NCBI GenBank assembly: GCA_937877675.1
Contig: CALEIS010000051.1
Span: 1-58,755 of the forward strand
Reading direction: 5' to 3'
DNA from: an uncultured Clostridia bacterium
GTDB lineage: Bacteria > Bacillota > Clostridia > Oscillospirales > Acutalibacteraceae
DNA length: 58,755 nucleotides
Below are positions 44,652-53,079 of the stretch, piece by piece (position 1 is the first letter of the stretch; the number at the start of each line of letters is the position of its first letter). The position numbers and the translations under genes were made by a program. Under the pieces are notes generated by a model. It was not told the origin of the DNA. It saw only the letters and a program-made list of their open reading frames with translations, and ran no database searches.

Positions 44652-46681
44652 TATTCAACACCTCTATATAAAAGTCCTCGGGTAAATTCGCCTGTGGACT
44701 TTTCTTCATTTTCATAAGCCGAGATTACTCTTTCAACATCATTTTTGCTTTCGGTTGTAAAGTTGAAGAACATTATATCACATTCTGGAATTTCACCCAT
44801 TCTGTCCGCCATATAAATCGGACGGGAATTTAGAATTTCGGAATATCCCATTTGACATCTTACTGGGAATTTAATTCCCATTCTGTCTGTAATATAACTT
44901 TCACGATTACACTCTGCACAATTCTTACCATTCTTAATTGGACAGTTTCGTGTAAGCATAAGTGGAATTCTGCCATAAACAGTAAGTCCAATTGGTGTGC
45001 TTGATGAAATCTTGCTGAATTTCTCAAGTGTGCATTCATTTGAAATAATAACTTTATCAATTCCAAGTGATTTTGCAACATCCATTGAGAGAGAGTTCAT
45101 CACATTAAGTGATGGAGATGCAATTACTTTTTTACTGTGTTTCTTTGCGATGGCAACTGCGTCAAGAGTGTGGCAAAGACAATATTCAGCAGAAGATTTT
45201 GACAACAACTTGTCCACTTTTTCCTGATTTCCAAACATTCCGTGTGGTAATTCCACACCATAGTTATTTGTTTTTACTTTGATGTCATCTGTCCCTAATG
45301 GTACAAAAATCATATCTGCATTTATATTGCTTGGAATTTGCTCTGTATTGTCAAATCGACAATAAAATTCTCTGTAATTATCAGATGTAATATTTGTAGG
45401 AATTGGTGCAGGAAATAAAATTCTCTCTTTTTTGTTAGTTATTTTATTTTCAAGCATCTGGAGAACAGTTCTTCTCATTGAGTTAAGTGCAGAAACTGGT
45501 AATGAGTAATCTATATCTCCAATGATTTTAACATTTTCTGCATTGAATTGAGTGCCACCACATTTTGAAAGTGCATCAGTGATTCTTTCCTCGGAAATCG
45601 GACGATTTATTGGTGCTTCGCAAAGCATTTCACTTTCAGCAGACACTGAAATTCCATTACAATCTGCTGTAAGTTTTGCTTTTTCACCGATTTTACCACT
45701 GAATGTGAAATTTACATTAAATCTTGATTGTTCCTTCTCATAAATGGTCGCATATTTTGAAAGCAATTCCTTTGTGGCAGATTGAACATTCTCTTTTTCA
45801 CGGTAACCAAACATTTCTCTGCCAAGTTGATTTTTATAATATCCGTCAGTAAATCCCGAACGAGAGAAAAGGTCGTGTAAATCCTTTTGCATATCAAAAT
45901 TGTATTTGCCATCAATAGATTTTTTACAAGCAGTCACAACAGCACTTACATATTCAGGTCGTTTCATTCTGCCTTCAATCTTAAATGAACAAACGCCTAA
46001 TTTTGCAAGTTCGGGGATATGTTCAATAAGGGATAAATCTTTAAGGCTTAAATCGTGTCCAGAGCCTTTTTGTGCTTTGAATGGTAAACGACAAGGTTGA
46101 GCACAAAGACCTCTATTACCGCTTCTGGAGCCCAATACGGCACTCATCAAGCATTGACCCGAAACACACATGCACAAAGCACCGTGAATAAATACTTCAA
46201 GGTCGATAGGGGAATGCTCACAAAGGTATTTTATTTCATCAAAACTCAATTCTCTTGGAAGAACAGCACGGTCAAAGCCCATTTCTTTTAATATGTAAAG
46301 TCCTTGGAGTGTGCCGACACTCATTTGAGTTGATGCGTGCATTTGGATATCAGGACAAACAGTTTTGATGACCTTTGCAAGTCCCAAATCCTGAACGATA
46401 ATGGCATCTGCACCAAGGGTGCAAATCTTTTTTACACAATCAATAGCATCATTTATTTCTGCATCCTTAATAAGGGTGTTAAGAGTAATATGAACCTTAA
46501 CACCCCTTGAATGACAATATTCTATTGCATTTTTAATTTCTTCGTCCGTTGAAAAGTTTTGTGCATTACGACGAGCATTAAAATTACCCATACCAAAATA
46601 AACTGCATCTGCACCCGAAAGCACAGCAGCCTTTAATGCTTCTTCATTTCCAACAGGAGCAAGTATTTCAATATTATTCAT
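44651..46681 (-). CDS. Peptidase U32 family protein
   Basis: The 676-residue protein carries the U32 TIM-barrel start (EILAPVGNEEALKAAVLSGADAVYFG is the region at residues 4-29) and the U32 signature EVFIHGALCMCVSGQC, followed by GLCAQPCR and the Cys-rich site CPIKNGKNCAEC near residue 590. Family members include YegQ/RlhA and TrhP, which modify RNA with an iron-sulfur centre, and collagenase-like PrtC; the conserved Cys set favours RNA hydroxylation over proteolysis. The TTG-started extension is rejected; the ATG at 46681 overlaps the zapA end by 8 bases. Confidence 0.9.
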   Translation of the reverse strand: MNNIEILAPVGNEEALKAAVLSGADAVYFGMGNFNARRNAQNFSTDEEIKNAIEYCHSRGVKVHITLNTLIKDAEINDAIDCVKKICTLGADAIIVQDLGLAKVIKTVCPDIQMHASTQMSVGTLQGLYILKEMGFDRAVLPRELSFDEIKYLCEHSPIDLEVFIHGALCMCVSGQCLMSAVLGSRSGNRGLCAQPCRLPFKAQKGSGHDLSLKDLSLIEHIPELAKLGVCSFKIEGRMKRPEYVSAVVTACKKSIDGKYNFDMQKDLHDLFSRSGFTDGYYKNQLGREMFGYREKENVQSATKELLSKYATIYEKEQSRFNVNFTFSGKIGEKAKLTADCNGISVSAESEMLCEAPINRPISEERITDALSKCGGTQFNAENVKIIGDIDYSLPVSALNSMRRTVLQMLENKITNKKERILFPAPIPTNITSDNYREFYCRFDNTEQIPSNINADMIFVPLGTDDIKVKTNNYGVELPHGMFGNQEKVDKLLSKSSAEYCLCHTLDAVAIAKKHSKKVIASPSLNVMNSLSMDVAKSLGIDKVIISNECTLEKFSKISSSTPIGLTVYGRIPLMLTRNCPIKNGKNCAECNRESYITDRMGIKFPVRCQMGYSEILNSRPIYMADRMGEIPECDIMFFNFTTESKNDVERVISAYENEEKSTGEFTRGLLYRGVE

Positions 46682-47042
46682 TGTTATTTGCCTTTGCAAA
46701 AAGATTTATCTGGTCGTTCTTGAATTTTGCTTCTGTCTTTATTCTTTCAAGCTCACGCTTATAGTAATCTCTTTCAGCTTTTGCTTTTGAAGAATCTTCA
46801 AGATAAGCACTAACTTGAGCTTTTAAAGAGTCAAGTTCCTGTTTACTTTTATAAAGCTCATCAGATTTTTCAAGGGCAACAAGCACAGCAGCCTGAGTCA
46901 TAGAAATAAATGAGCCACCCTTTAAGATTTCAGCCAATCTCTCGTCGATTTCTCTTGCTAATTCCTCTGTGTATTCAGGAGATTCATCAGTGTTTATAAA
47001 ATAAGTTACTCCACGAATTTCAAGTTTTACTCTGTTATTCAT
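46674..47042 (-). CDS. zapA: Cell division protein ZapA-like
   Basis: The 122-residue protein has an N-terminal ZapA head (NRVKLEIRGVTYFINTDE, YTEELAREIDERL) and a long C-terminal coiled coil rich in Lys, Glu and Arg. ZapA cross-links FtsZ filaments at the division site. GGGGTG precedes the ATG at 47042 by 6 bases; a GTG inside that motif is the upstream alternative. A zapA-U32 pairing is common in Clostridia. Confidence 0.9.
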   Translation of the reverse strand: MNNRVKLEIRGVTYFINTDESPEYTEELAREIDERLAEILKGGSFISMTQAAVLVALEKSDELYKSKQELDSLKAQVSAYLEDSSKAKAERDYYKRELERIKTEAKFKNDQINLFAKANNNE

Positions 47043-47078
47043 ATTGAACACCCCGACACAATAATTGTTATCAACAAT

Positions 47079-47107
47079 ATTGTATCATATAATATTTACC
47101 ATTTCAA
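47079..47107 (-). promoter_or_regulatory. Promoter for the zapA-U32-dut operon
   Basis: On the minus strand TTGAAA (47107-47102), 17 bases and TACAAT (47084-47079) precede zapA. An imperfect dyad in the leader (about 47058-47083) has no known role. Confidence 0.7.
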
Positions 47108-47112
47108 GACGT

Positions 47113-47406
47113 CTATTTATGCTTGAATAACGAGTCAAAGAAATTGTTGTTGCTGGATTTTTTGCAATCTTTAGGACAATCAAAATCCACAAGAATTGTG
47201 TCGTCACCAATCACTTTAATATCATTCCAACAAATCTTAATATCCTCGCTTTTACCACCCAAAATTCTACCTCTGCCAAAAACAATAAGAGAAACAATCG
47301 TGCCACTACAAGTATCAAATTCTACATCACAAACGGCTCCCAAACGACAACCATCACGAAGATTTATTATTTCCTTTTCTCTCATATCAGTAATAAAACA
47401 ATTCAT
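47113..47406 (-). CDS. YlmC/YmxH-family sporulation protein (PRC barrel)
   Basis: The 97-residue protein matches the YlmC/YmxH group with a PRC-barrel core: MREKEIINLRDGCRLG, VCDVEFD and the strand pair around FGRGRILGGKSEDIKI. The group is conserved in endospore formers and usually adjacent to sigG or sigE; the molecular role is unknown. The ribosome binding site GGGGTG lies inside the right arm of a perfect hairpin (47413-47440). Two unrelated secreted-protein genes separate it from sigG here. Confidence 0.88.
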   Translation of the reverse strand: MNCFITDMREKEIINLRDGCRLGAVCDVEFDTCSGTIVSLIVFGRGRILGGKSEDIKICWNDIKVIGDDTILVDFDCPKDCKKSSNNNFFDSLFKHK

Positions 47407-47412
47407 AAAAGC

Positions 47413-47440
47413 ACCCCTGTAAAGTATATTTTACAGGGGT
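47413..47440 (-). promoter_or_regulatory. Perfect 11-bp inverted repeat overlapping the ylmC ribosome binding site
   Basis: ACCCCTGTAAA (47413-47423) and TTTACAGGGGT (47430-47440) flank a six-base loop. On the minus strand the right arm contains the GGGGTG Shine-Dalgarno of the YlmC-like gene, and only GCTTTT separates it from the ATG at 47406. It could terminate weakly after the lipoprotein gene, or mask the ribosome binding site in read-through RNA. Confidence 0.7.
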
Positions 47441-47445
47441 ATAAT

Positions 47446-47814
47446 TTATGAATCAGAGCTGTATGTTACATAGAAAGTTGTGTGTTTAACTGTATCTTCC
47501 TTTGTAATATTGAAGCGTTTATCAATACATTTAGTGTTACCGTCAGTAAATGAATAAGCAAATTCGATTAGTTGTTCACCTAACTCATCAGGAGACCATT
47601 TTAATTCTCCATTTATATCTGTTTCGCCAATTTTTGGTGGCGGAGCAATTTCAATTCCACCCGGGTGCTTACCCCCATAAACTATCACTCCTTCTATGGG
47701 GTTACCGGATAAGTCCGTTACTTTGAAAATAATATATTTTTCTTTTGGAGTACAACCGATACACAGTACGAAAATAGAAATCAATAGAGTGAAAGAAATC
47801 AGTATTTTTTTCAT
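47446..47814 (-). CDS. Small lipoprotein with regulatory-like beta-sandwich domain
   Basis: The 122-residue product has a signal peptide and lipobox CIGC with lipidated C21. IIFKVTDLSGNPIEGVIVYGG, followed by ETDINGELKW, matches the carboxypeptidase-regulatory/Ig-like fold used in surface proteins. A Pro-rich loop (EIAPPPKIGE) is unusual. AGGAGG lies upstream. It follows the V8-like protease by 14 bases, so both are one unit; it could tether or assist the protease. No specific function is recognised. Confidence 0.75.
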   Translation of the reverse strand: MKKILISFTLLISIFVLCIGCTPKEKYIIFKVTDLSGNPIEGVIVYGGKHPGGIEIAPPPKIGETDINGELKWSPDELGEQLIEFAYSFTDGNTKCIDKRFNITKEDTVKHTTFYVTYSSDS

Positions 47815-47828
47815 AGCAAATATTCCTC

Positions 47829-48740
47829 CTAAAAACTTTGCATCATATTAAATAAAGAATCATCTATGCGTCTTCCACTATTGTACAATTCACCTCCGTT
47901 AGTGTGAATACCAATAACGTTGTTTTCATTTATGTATATTGGTGCACCACTTTGACCTGAAAAAGTGTCAATTGTATAGTAGAGTTTTTGTTCAGAGTAA
48001 AGAAGTATCCTACCAGTCATTCCCCACTGATACCACTTTTCAAAATCAATATCTTTATCGCCAGGATATCCGATTAAAGTTACTTCTTTTCCAATAGGGA
48101 AAGAGGTAACAGAATAACCAAAATAGCCACAATGTTCTCCCAAAGGCCAATCTAATTCGATTAATCCATAGTCATATTTGTCATCACCATTATTTTTCCA
48201 ATTGATACTTGTAATCATGTTAGTTGCAAAAGCTGTTCCATATGGTGCGATACCATCGTAATGGCCAGGTTCTACAATAATTCGTGTTGCCCAACCATGG
48301 TCTTGGTCATATATACAATGACCAGCAGTTGCAACTCTATCTGTCGAATAAAACCAACCGGTACCATATCCAAGTGTCCCATCTTCATAAGTAATTTTCA
48401 AAAGGCAGATTCTACAGTACGGCTTAAATGAAGAAGCACCAATTATTTCTCTTTCATCTTCGCCGATAATCGAAAATGTGGAAACATTGTTACTATTAGT
48501 TATGTAGAATTCATATAGTTCGTTACAAACCTGTTCGACCAGCTCTGTATCTCCTTCGTATGACGGGGATGACTTTGTATCACATTCATCCATTATTTCT
48601 ATGTAATATTCCTCATTTGTTTCAATATTGTAACAAATGTGTTCTAAGTCAAGACCAGATTCTTCAGTTAGTGCAAAACAGGGAAGATTTAATTGACAAA
48701 ATATAATCATTGCCATTCCCAAACTAATAAATTTTTTCAT
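47829..48740 (-). CDS. Secreted V8/glutamyl-endopeptidase-like serine protease
   Basis: The 303-residue protein has a signal peptide (cleavage near CFA), a propeptide of about 75 residues and a chymotrypsin-fold catalytic domain. The triad is H141 in ATAGHC, D190 in DKYDYGLIEL and S264 in SGQSGAPIY. GTGWF before the His is also typical. V8-like enzymes cleave after Glu or Asp and often need propeptide removal. AGGCGG about 8 bases upstream fits the start. It and the lipoprotein lie between sigG and the ylmC-like gene, which are usually adjacent, suggesting insertion. Confidence 0.9.
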   Translation of the reverse strand: MKKFISLGMAMIIFCQLNLPCFALTEESGLDLEHICYNIETNEEYYIEIMDECDTKSSPSYEGDTELVEQVCNELYEFYITNSNNVSTFSIIGEDEREIIGASSFKPYCRICLLKITYEDGTLGYGTGWFYSTDRVATAGHCIYDQDHGWATRIIVEPGHYDGIAPYGTAFATNMITSINWKNNGDDKYDYGLIELDWPLGEHCGYFGYSVTSFPIGKEVTLIGYPGDKDIDFEKWYQWGMTGRILLYSEQKLYYTIDTFSGQSGAPIYINENNVIGIHTNGGELYNSGRRIDDSLFNMMQSF

Positions 48741-48897
48741 AATTTAAACCGCCTACTAATTACAATTAATTGGTTAAGAAATTTTTCTTGTATTCCTTAC
48801 ATTATAGTATATCGTTTTCTTTGTAGATTTTGTTACCCTTTTTTGTTAATAAATTTTGCACATTTTAATTCTGGATTTCTCAACGTTACCTAATAAC
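48741..48897. other. Intergenic stretch upstream of the protease gene
   Basis: This AT-rich gap holds the protease leader. On the minus strand GATATACTATAATG near 48800 could contain a -10 element, but no good -35 lies 16-18 bases upstream, so I do not assign a promoter. No small gene or RNA is evident. Confidence 0.4.
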
Positions 48898-48953
48898 CAC
48901 AAAAATAATAAACCAATTGCGCAGTTAAGTGAATAGCAATCATTAACTGCACA
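48898..48953 (-). terminator. Intrinsic terminator after sigG
   Basis: In minus-strand RNA a 12-bp stem (48953-48942 with 48927-48916) with one U-G pair and a 14-base loop is followed by a T-rich stretch. On the plus strand that pair would be a C-A mismatch, so it works best for sigG. Confidence 0.8.
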
Positions 48954-48967
48954 ATTTGTTTCGCTTA

Positions 48968-49738
48968 TTACGATTCTTTGATTTTCTTGATTGCACCTTT
49001 TTCAAGTCGGGAAACCTGTGCCTGACTTATACCAACTTCGTTGGCAACTTCCATTTGGGTTTTACCTTGAATGAAACGAAGATTTAAAATCAGTTTTTCT
49101 CTGTCACCTAAATTTTTTATTGCTTCTTTGATAGAAATCTCATTAAGCCAGTCCTCGTCACTTTCGGAGCTTCCAATCTGGTCCATTACAAAAATTGTAT
49201 CACCACCGTCAGAATATACCGGCTCATAAAGTGAAATAGGTTCAACTATGGCTTCAAGGGCAAGAATCACGTCAACCGGCTCAATTTCCATTTCTTTTGC
49301 AATTTCTTCAATGGTGGCATCACGACCTAAGTCGTTTTGTATTCTCTCTTTAATCTGCATAGCGTGATATGCGGTATCCCTTAGTGAACGACTTACCCTT
49401 ATTGTGTTGTAATCTCTTAAATATCGTCTTATTTCACCTATAATCATTGGAACAGCATAAGTTGAAAAACGGACGTTTTGTGAAATATCAAAATTATCAA
49501 TAGCCTTAATAAGACCAATACAACCCACCTGAAACAAATCGTCAGGATTTTCACCACGGTTAGCAAATCTTTGGATAACGGAAAGCACAAGTCGAAGATT
49601 TCCCTCAATTAATTCCTGCCTTGCTTTTTTGTCATTTGTTTCTCTGATTTTTTTTAGCAACACCATTTTTTCAGACTCTTTCAAGACCTTGATTTTAGAT
49701 GTATTGACGCCACAAATTTCCACTCTGTTATACTGCAC
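48968..49738 (-). CDS. sigG: RNA polymerase sporulation sigma factor SigG
   Basis: The 256-residue sigma-70 protein drives late forespore transcription. The N-terminal VEICGVNTSKIKVL is the diagnostic SigG segment bound by anti-sigma factors. Region 2 contains DDLFQVGCIGLIKAIDNFD and RFSTYAVPMIIGEIRRYLRD, and region 4 ends in TQMEVANEVGISQAQVSRLEKGA. The start is GTG with AAAGGAAG 7 bases upstream. Usual upstream neighbours spoIIGA and sigE are absent; an amidohydrolase gene lies there. A CATAATTTA element about 20 bases upstream faintly resembles a SigG/SigF -10, but I do not claim it. Confidence 0.96.
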   Translation of the reverse strand: MQYNRVEICGVNTSKIKVLKESEKMVLLKKIRETNDKKARQELIEGNLRLVLSVIQRFANRGENPDDLFQVGCIGLIKAIDNFDISQNVRFSTYAVPMIIGEIRRYLRDYNTIRVSRSLRDTAYHAMQIKERIQNDLGRDATIEEIAKEMEIEPVDVILALEAIVEPISLYEPVYSDGGDTIFVMDQIGSSESDEDWLNEISIKEAIKNLGDREKLILNLRFIQGKTQMEVANEVGISQAQVSRLEKGAIKKIKES

Positions 49739-49823
49739 TTAAATCTTCCTTTATTTAATAAATTATGTACAGAATAGGGTGGGGGATATGTAATTTTATT
49801 ATTGCCAGAAGGTGGATTATATA

Positions 49824-49856
49824 AACAAAAAATGCCCTGTTATTTACAGAGCATTT
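49824..49856 (-). terminator. Terminator of the dehydrogenase-amidohydrolase operon
   Basis: AAATGCTCTGT and ACAGGGCATTT (minus strand; one U-G pair) form an 11-bp stem followed by a T run. Confidence 0.85.
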
Positions 49857-49864
49857 TCATTTAA

Positions 49865-50737
49865 TTATAACATATTAGGTATAATTTCTTGTTCTTTCAC
49901 GTTATCAAAACCATAGAAATTAACTGCATTTTCCGAAAGGAATAATAACTTTTCAATGTCAGTCATTTCCTTTGACTTTAACACAAAGTCAAAACTCATT
50001 TTGTATGTGATTTCAACCATTGTACGAGGATAATCACTACCCCACATAAGCTTTTCAATACCGCAGATGTCGGCAGCTTCTTTAATTGACTTAATGGCAG
50101 TAGGGTAGGGGTAGAATTCACTGTTGAAAAGCCATGTAATACCGCCACTTTCAACAAATACATTCTTTTCCCTTGCAAGTTTAATCTGCTCTAACCAGTT
50201 TTCCCTTGTAACCATTCCAAAGTGACCGATGGCAATTCTTAAATCGGGATATTGCTTGATGAGTTCAAGAAGGGATTTTGTCTGTGCATCACCGTCTGCC
50301 AAGTCAATTGAAATAAACATATTATTCTTTAATGCTGTTTCAAAAACCTTGTAATGCCTTGTCAAATCTTGGGTGGGAAGTCGTCCGGCACAAAGCTTAA
50401 TTCCATCAAAACCATCTGTTAAGAATGGCTTGCCTTCTTCATAAAGTGAACAGATTTTAATTCTGTCAGAGAATTTTTCTTTTGCAGTTAAAAGATATGC
50501 ATCCTGATTTCCGTCAATTTCTTCCTGAGTAATAACGGCACCGCTGACACCTGCATAATTCATATTTGCAATAAATCTTTCAACGGTGTTCTCATCATCA
50601 TTCATATATGGTGGCATCATCTGACGGATTTCTCCACCGAAATTGCTTTTTCCGTCACCAACAGGAAAAACATCTTTTCCGTTTACCTTGCCCTGTTGTT
50701 TTTTCCACAAATGGGCATGAGCGTCAATTATCATCAT
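49865..50737 (-). CDS. Amidohydrolase family 2 (TIM-barrel) protein
   Basis: The 290-residue metal-dependent hydrolase begins with IIDAHAHLW (HxH metal site), has GHFG near residue 175 and WGSDYPR near residue 235 carrying the catalytic Asp. This is the amidohydrolase-2 group, which includes lactonases, uronate-type hydrolases and decarboxylases. GGGTGA precedes tandem ATGs; the first is used. It is third in an operon after two dehydrogenases, so hydrolysis of a lactone made by those enzymes is a reasonable guess. Confidence 0.88.
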   Translation of the reverse strand: MMIIDAHAHLWKKQQGKVNGKDVFPVGDGKSNFGGEIRQMMPPYMNDDENTVERFIANMNYAGVSGAVITQEEIDGNQDAYLLTAKEKFSDRIKICSLYEEGKPFLTDGFDGIKLCAGRLPTQDLTRHYKVFETALKNNMFISIDLADGDAQTKSLLELIKQYPDLRIAIGHFGMVTRENWLEQIKLAREKNVFVESGGITWLFNSEFYPYPTAIKSIKEAADICGIEKLMWGSDYPRTMVEITYKMSFDFVLKSKEMTDIEKLLFLSENAVNFYGFDNVKEQEIIPNML

Positions 50738-50751
50738 AGATTTTCACCCAA

Positions 50752-51765
50752 TTAAAATTCAATAAGGAGTTTGCAAAGTGAACCATCGTTATTTTTAAGA
50801 CTTTCAAATGCTTCTTGTGCATCTTCTTTCTTGTAGATGCCACTAACCATTTTCATAACATCAACTTTGCCACTTGCAACAAGGTCAATAAGTTCCTCAA
50901 AGTCTTTTGTGAATGCATTACGGCTACCAAAAATGTTAAGTTCTTTTTTAAGGATGATTGAATGTAAGAAATCAGTATTTCTCTTGCCGTTACCGATTAA
51001 GATAATGTTAGCGCCGTGACTTGCCTCATCAATACAAGAAAGGAATGTTTCAGGAGCACCGCAAGCCTCAACACAAACATCAAAACCATTTCCGTTTGTG
51101 AATTCAAGAGAACTTTCGTGAAGGTCCTTTTCCTTAACATTCACAATCATATCTGCACCATATTCTTTTGCAAGATTTAATCTGCTTTCAAGCATATCAG
51201 CAATCATAACACGAGCACCCATAGCCTTTGCCTTAATCATAGCAAAAAGACCGATAGGACCTGCACCCATAATAAGAAGATTGTCGCCTTCTTTAATTTC
51301 TGCTCTTGAAAGTGCATGGCAACTGATAGAAAATGGCTCAATCAATGCTAATTCCTTTGCAGAAAGACCTTTACCGTCAATAAGCCTTTCAACTGGCATT
51401 GCGATATATTCCTGAAAACTACCGTCACGCTGAACGCCCATTGTCTGGTTGTCGTAACAAGCGTTTACAATGCCACGTTTACAAGCATAGCAACCACCAC
51501 AGTTGAAATATGGATTGCAAGTAATAACATCTCCTGCTTTTAAACCCTTGTCATTTTCAGGAATAGAAACGATTTCTGCACTGAATTCGTGACCTGGAAT
51601 ACGAGGGTATGTTGTAAAAGGCTGATTACCTGTGTAAGATGCAACGTCTGCACCACAAATACCACAGTACTTTACTTTAAGTAATGCTTCACCGTCTTTT
51701 ACAACAGGAATATCTTTATCAATCAAGTTAATTACACCGGGTGTAGTAATCTGAATAGCTTTCAT
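50752..51765 (-). CDS. Zinc-type medium-chain alcohol/polyol dehydrogenase
   Basis: The 337-residue MDR-family enzyme has the catalytic zinc site CGICGAD, PGHEFSAEI and a structural zinc cluster (CGGCYACKRGIVNAC). GAGPIGLFA is the NAD(P)-binding loop. It resembles sorbitol, threonine or galactitol dehydrogenases. Two ATGs are possible: 51771 overlaps the upstream stop as ATGA, while 51765 is better spaced from GGAG; I use 51765. It is in an operon with a second MDR enzyme and an amidohydrolase. The exact substrate is unknown. Confidence 0.9.
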   Translation of the reverse strand: MKAIQITTPGVINLIDKDIPVVKDGEALLKVKYCGICGADVASYTGNQPFTTYPRIPGHEFSAEIVSIPENDKGLKAGDVITCNPYFNCGGCYACKRGIVNACYDNQTMGVQRDGSFQEYIAMPVERLIDGKGLSAKELALIEPFSISCHALSRAEIKEGDNLLIMGAGPIGLFAMIKAKAMGARVMIADMLESRLNLAKEYGADMIVNVKEKDLHESSLEFTNGNGFDVCVEACGAPETFLSCIDEASHGANIILIGNGKRNTDFLHSIILKKELNIFGSRNAFTKDFEELIDLVASGKVDVMKMVSGIYKKEDAQEAFESLKNNDGSLCKLLIEF

Positions 51766-51767
51766 AA

Positions 51768-52973
51768 TCATTTCTCCATATCAATAAATTTATCATTCCA
51801 TACAACTGCAGTTTTGAGTGGCGCATTTTTTGAGTAAATCTTGTTTACATAAGCATCCATTGGGTCTGCAGTAAATTCATCCTTATCAATGAGTTCAACC
51901 AACTCGTTGAAACGACTTTCACAAAGAATCTTAATTGCCTCTTCCATATGCTTTTGTGTAAAGTTAATAGATGCAAAAATTACGTGATTTTTAAAGCCAA
52001 AAGGCATTGTATCATAAGTAACCTTTGGTCCTAATGAGAAACTATTGTAAATTCCATTACAACCTAAAACCTCAAGGTCAAATGCAATTTTGTGTTCAAT
52101 TTCCGTACCTGATGTACCAACAAAAACAGTTGCAGTACCGCCAATTTTATCCATAATTGCCTTTGCAGTTTCTTCCATTGTAAAACTACCACTTGAAAGA
52201 TAATCACAGTTAAGAACATCTTTTACAAATTTTGCTTTGTTGCTGTCTTCAGGACTTCTTGCAACAAAAAGAATTTTAGCATCAGGATGATTTCTTCTGA
52301 TTTGGTCACCAATGAAAAGACCTGTTGTGCCAAGACCAAAAATAACTGTTCTCTCGAATGTGCTTTCAACTGCATATTCCATAGCAGTTGCCTTGTCGCA
52401 TTTTCTCTTTGCCATTTCAACTCTGAAATTCTGTGCCATACCGATGTCACACATTCTCTCATGCTGGAAAACAGCACAAGCATATGGGTCGGAGAAAACT
52501 AATTTTTTAGCAAGGGAAAGTGGGAGTTTCTCGTATGAATTATGTTCTTCAGGTAATGTGAGAAGCATATCAGGGTTAAAATATCCCTTGTCGCAGAAAA
52601 TTCCGTCTGCACCGTCGCAACCATATTCAAAATATGTTTCGTCTTCCGTATATCTTGTAGGGTCAAAGCTATCACCACCACGGATTAAAACGATTGCAAA
52701 ACGATTTTGAGATGGTACCCAAACAACACCTTCGTGACCGTTAATAAGTCTCTTTTCACCTTGTGGGAATTTGTGTGAAAGGTTGTTTTGTTGACCCATT
52801 CTCATAAGTTCCATATCTGTACCACAGAAACCACAAAAAACAGGACAAGCTTCAATACCCGTTTTCAGTTCTTCGTTTCTTAATCTTTGTCTTGGAGGGT
52901 TGATTAAGTTAATCTCGCCATAGCAAAGTGGCTTTGTTTCACTATTCTGAAAATATGTAGCATAAGTTTTCAT
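51768..52973 (-). CDS. Glucose-dehydrogenase-like medium-chain dehydrogenase
   Basis: The 401-residue protein has CGFCGTDMELMRMG (catalytic Cys of the MDR family), NGHEGVVWV and the cofactor loop IFGLGTTGLF, with a C-terminal domain like archaeal glucose dehydrogenases. It lacks the four-Cys structural zinc loop of its neighbour. The open frame begins far upstream inside glmS, but promoter and spacing favour ATG at 52973 (after GAGTGATT) or 52985. First gene of the operon. An aldose or related sugar acid is the likely substrate, oxidised to a lactone. Confidence 0.82.
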   Translation of the reverse strand: MKTYATYFQNSETKPLCYGEINLINPPRQRLRNEELKTGIEACPVFCGFCGTDMELMRMGQQNNLSHKFPQGEKRLINGHEGVVWVPSQNRFAIVLIRGGDSFDPTRYTEDETYFEYGCDGADGIFCDKGYFNPDMLLTLPEEHNSYEKLPLSLAKKLVFSDPYACAVFQHERMCDIGMAQNFRVEMAKRKCDKATAMEYAVESTFERTVIFGLGTTGLFIGDQIRRNHPDAKILFVARSPEDSNKAKFVKDVLNCDYLSSGSFTMEETAKAIMDKIGGTATVFVGTSGTEIEHKIAFDLEVLGCNGIYNSFSLGPKVTYDTMPFGFKNHVIFASINFTQKHMEEAIKILCESRFNELVELIDKDEFTADPMDAYVNKIYSKNAPLKTAVVWNDKFIDMEK

Positions 52974-53007
52974 ATAATCACTCATTTCAATTTTGTTTCC
53001 ATCAAAT

Positions 53008-53035
53008 ATTTTATCACAAACTATATATATTTCAA
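53008..53035 (-). promoter_or_regulatory. Promoter for the dehydrogenase operon
   Basis: On the minus strand TTGAAA (53035-53030), 16 bases and TAAAAT (53013-53008) follow the glmS terminator directly. Confidence 0.65.
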
Positions 53036-53039
53036 TACG

Positions 53040-53071
53040 AAAAAAGAAACTCCTGCAAAAAACAGGAGTTT
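53040..53071 (-). terminator. Terminator of glmS
   Basis: AAACTCCTG (53047-53055) pairs with CAGGAGTTT (53063-53071); a six-T run follows on the minus strand. Confidence 0.9.
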
Positions 53072-53079
53072 TAAAGCCA

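Noticed and set aside
47058..47083. Imperfect AT-rich dyad in the zapA leader
   Set aside because: It lacks a perfect stem and a T-tail, and AT-rich dyads of this kind are expected by chance.
49739..49823. SigG/SigF-type promoter before sigG
   Set aside because: CATAATTTA resembles a -10, but no matching -35 is present at about 15 bases, so support is too weak.
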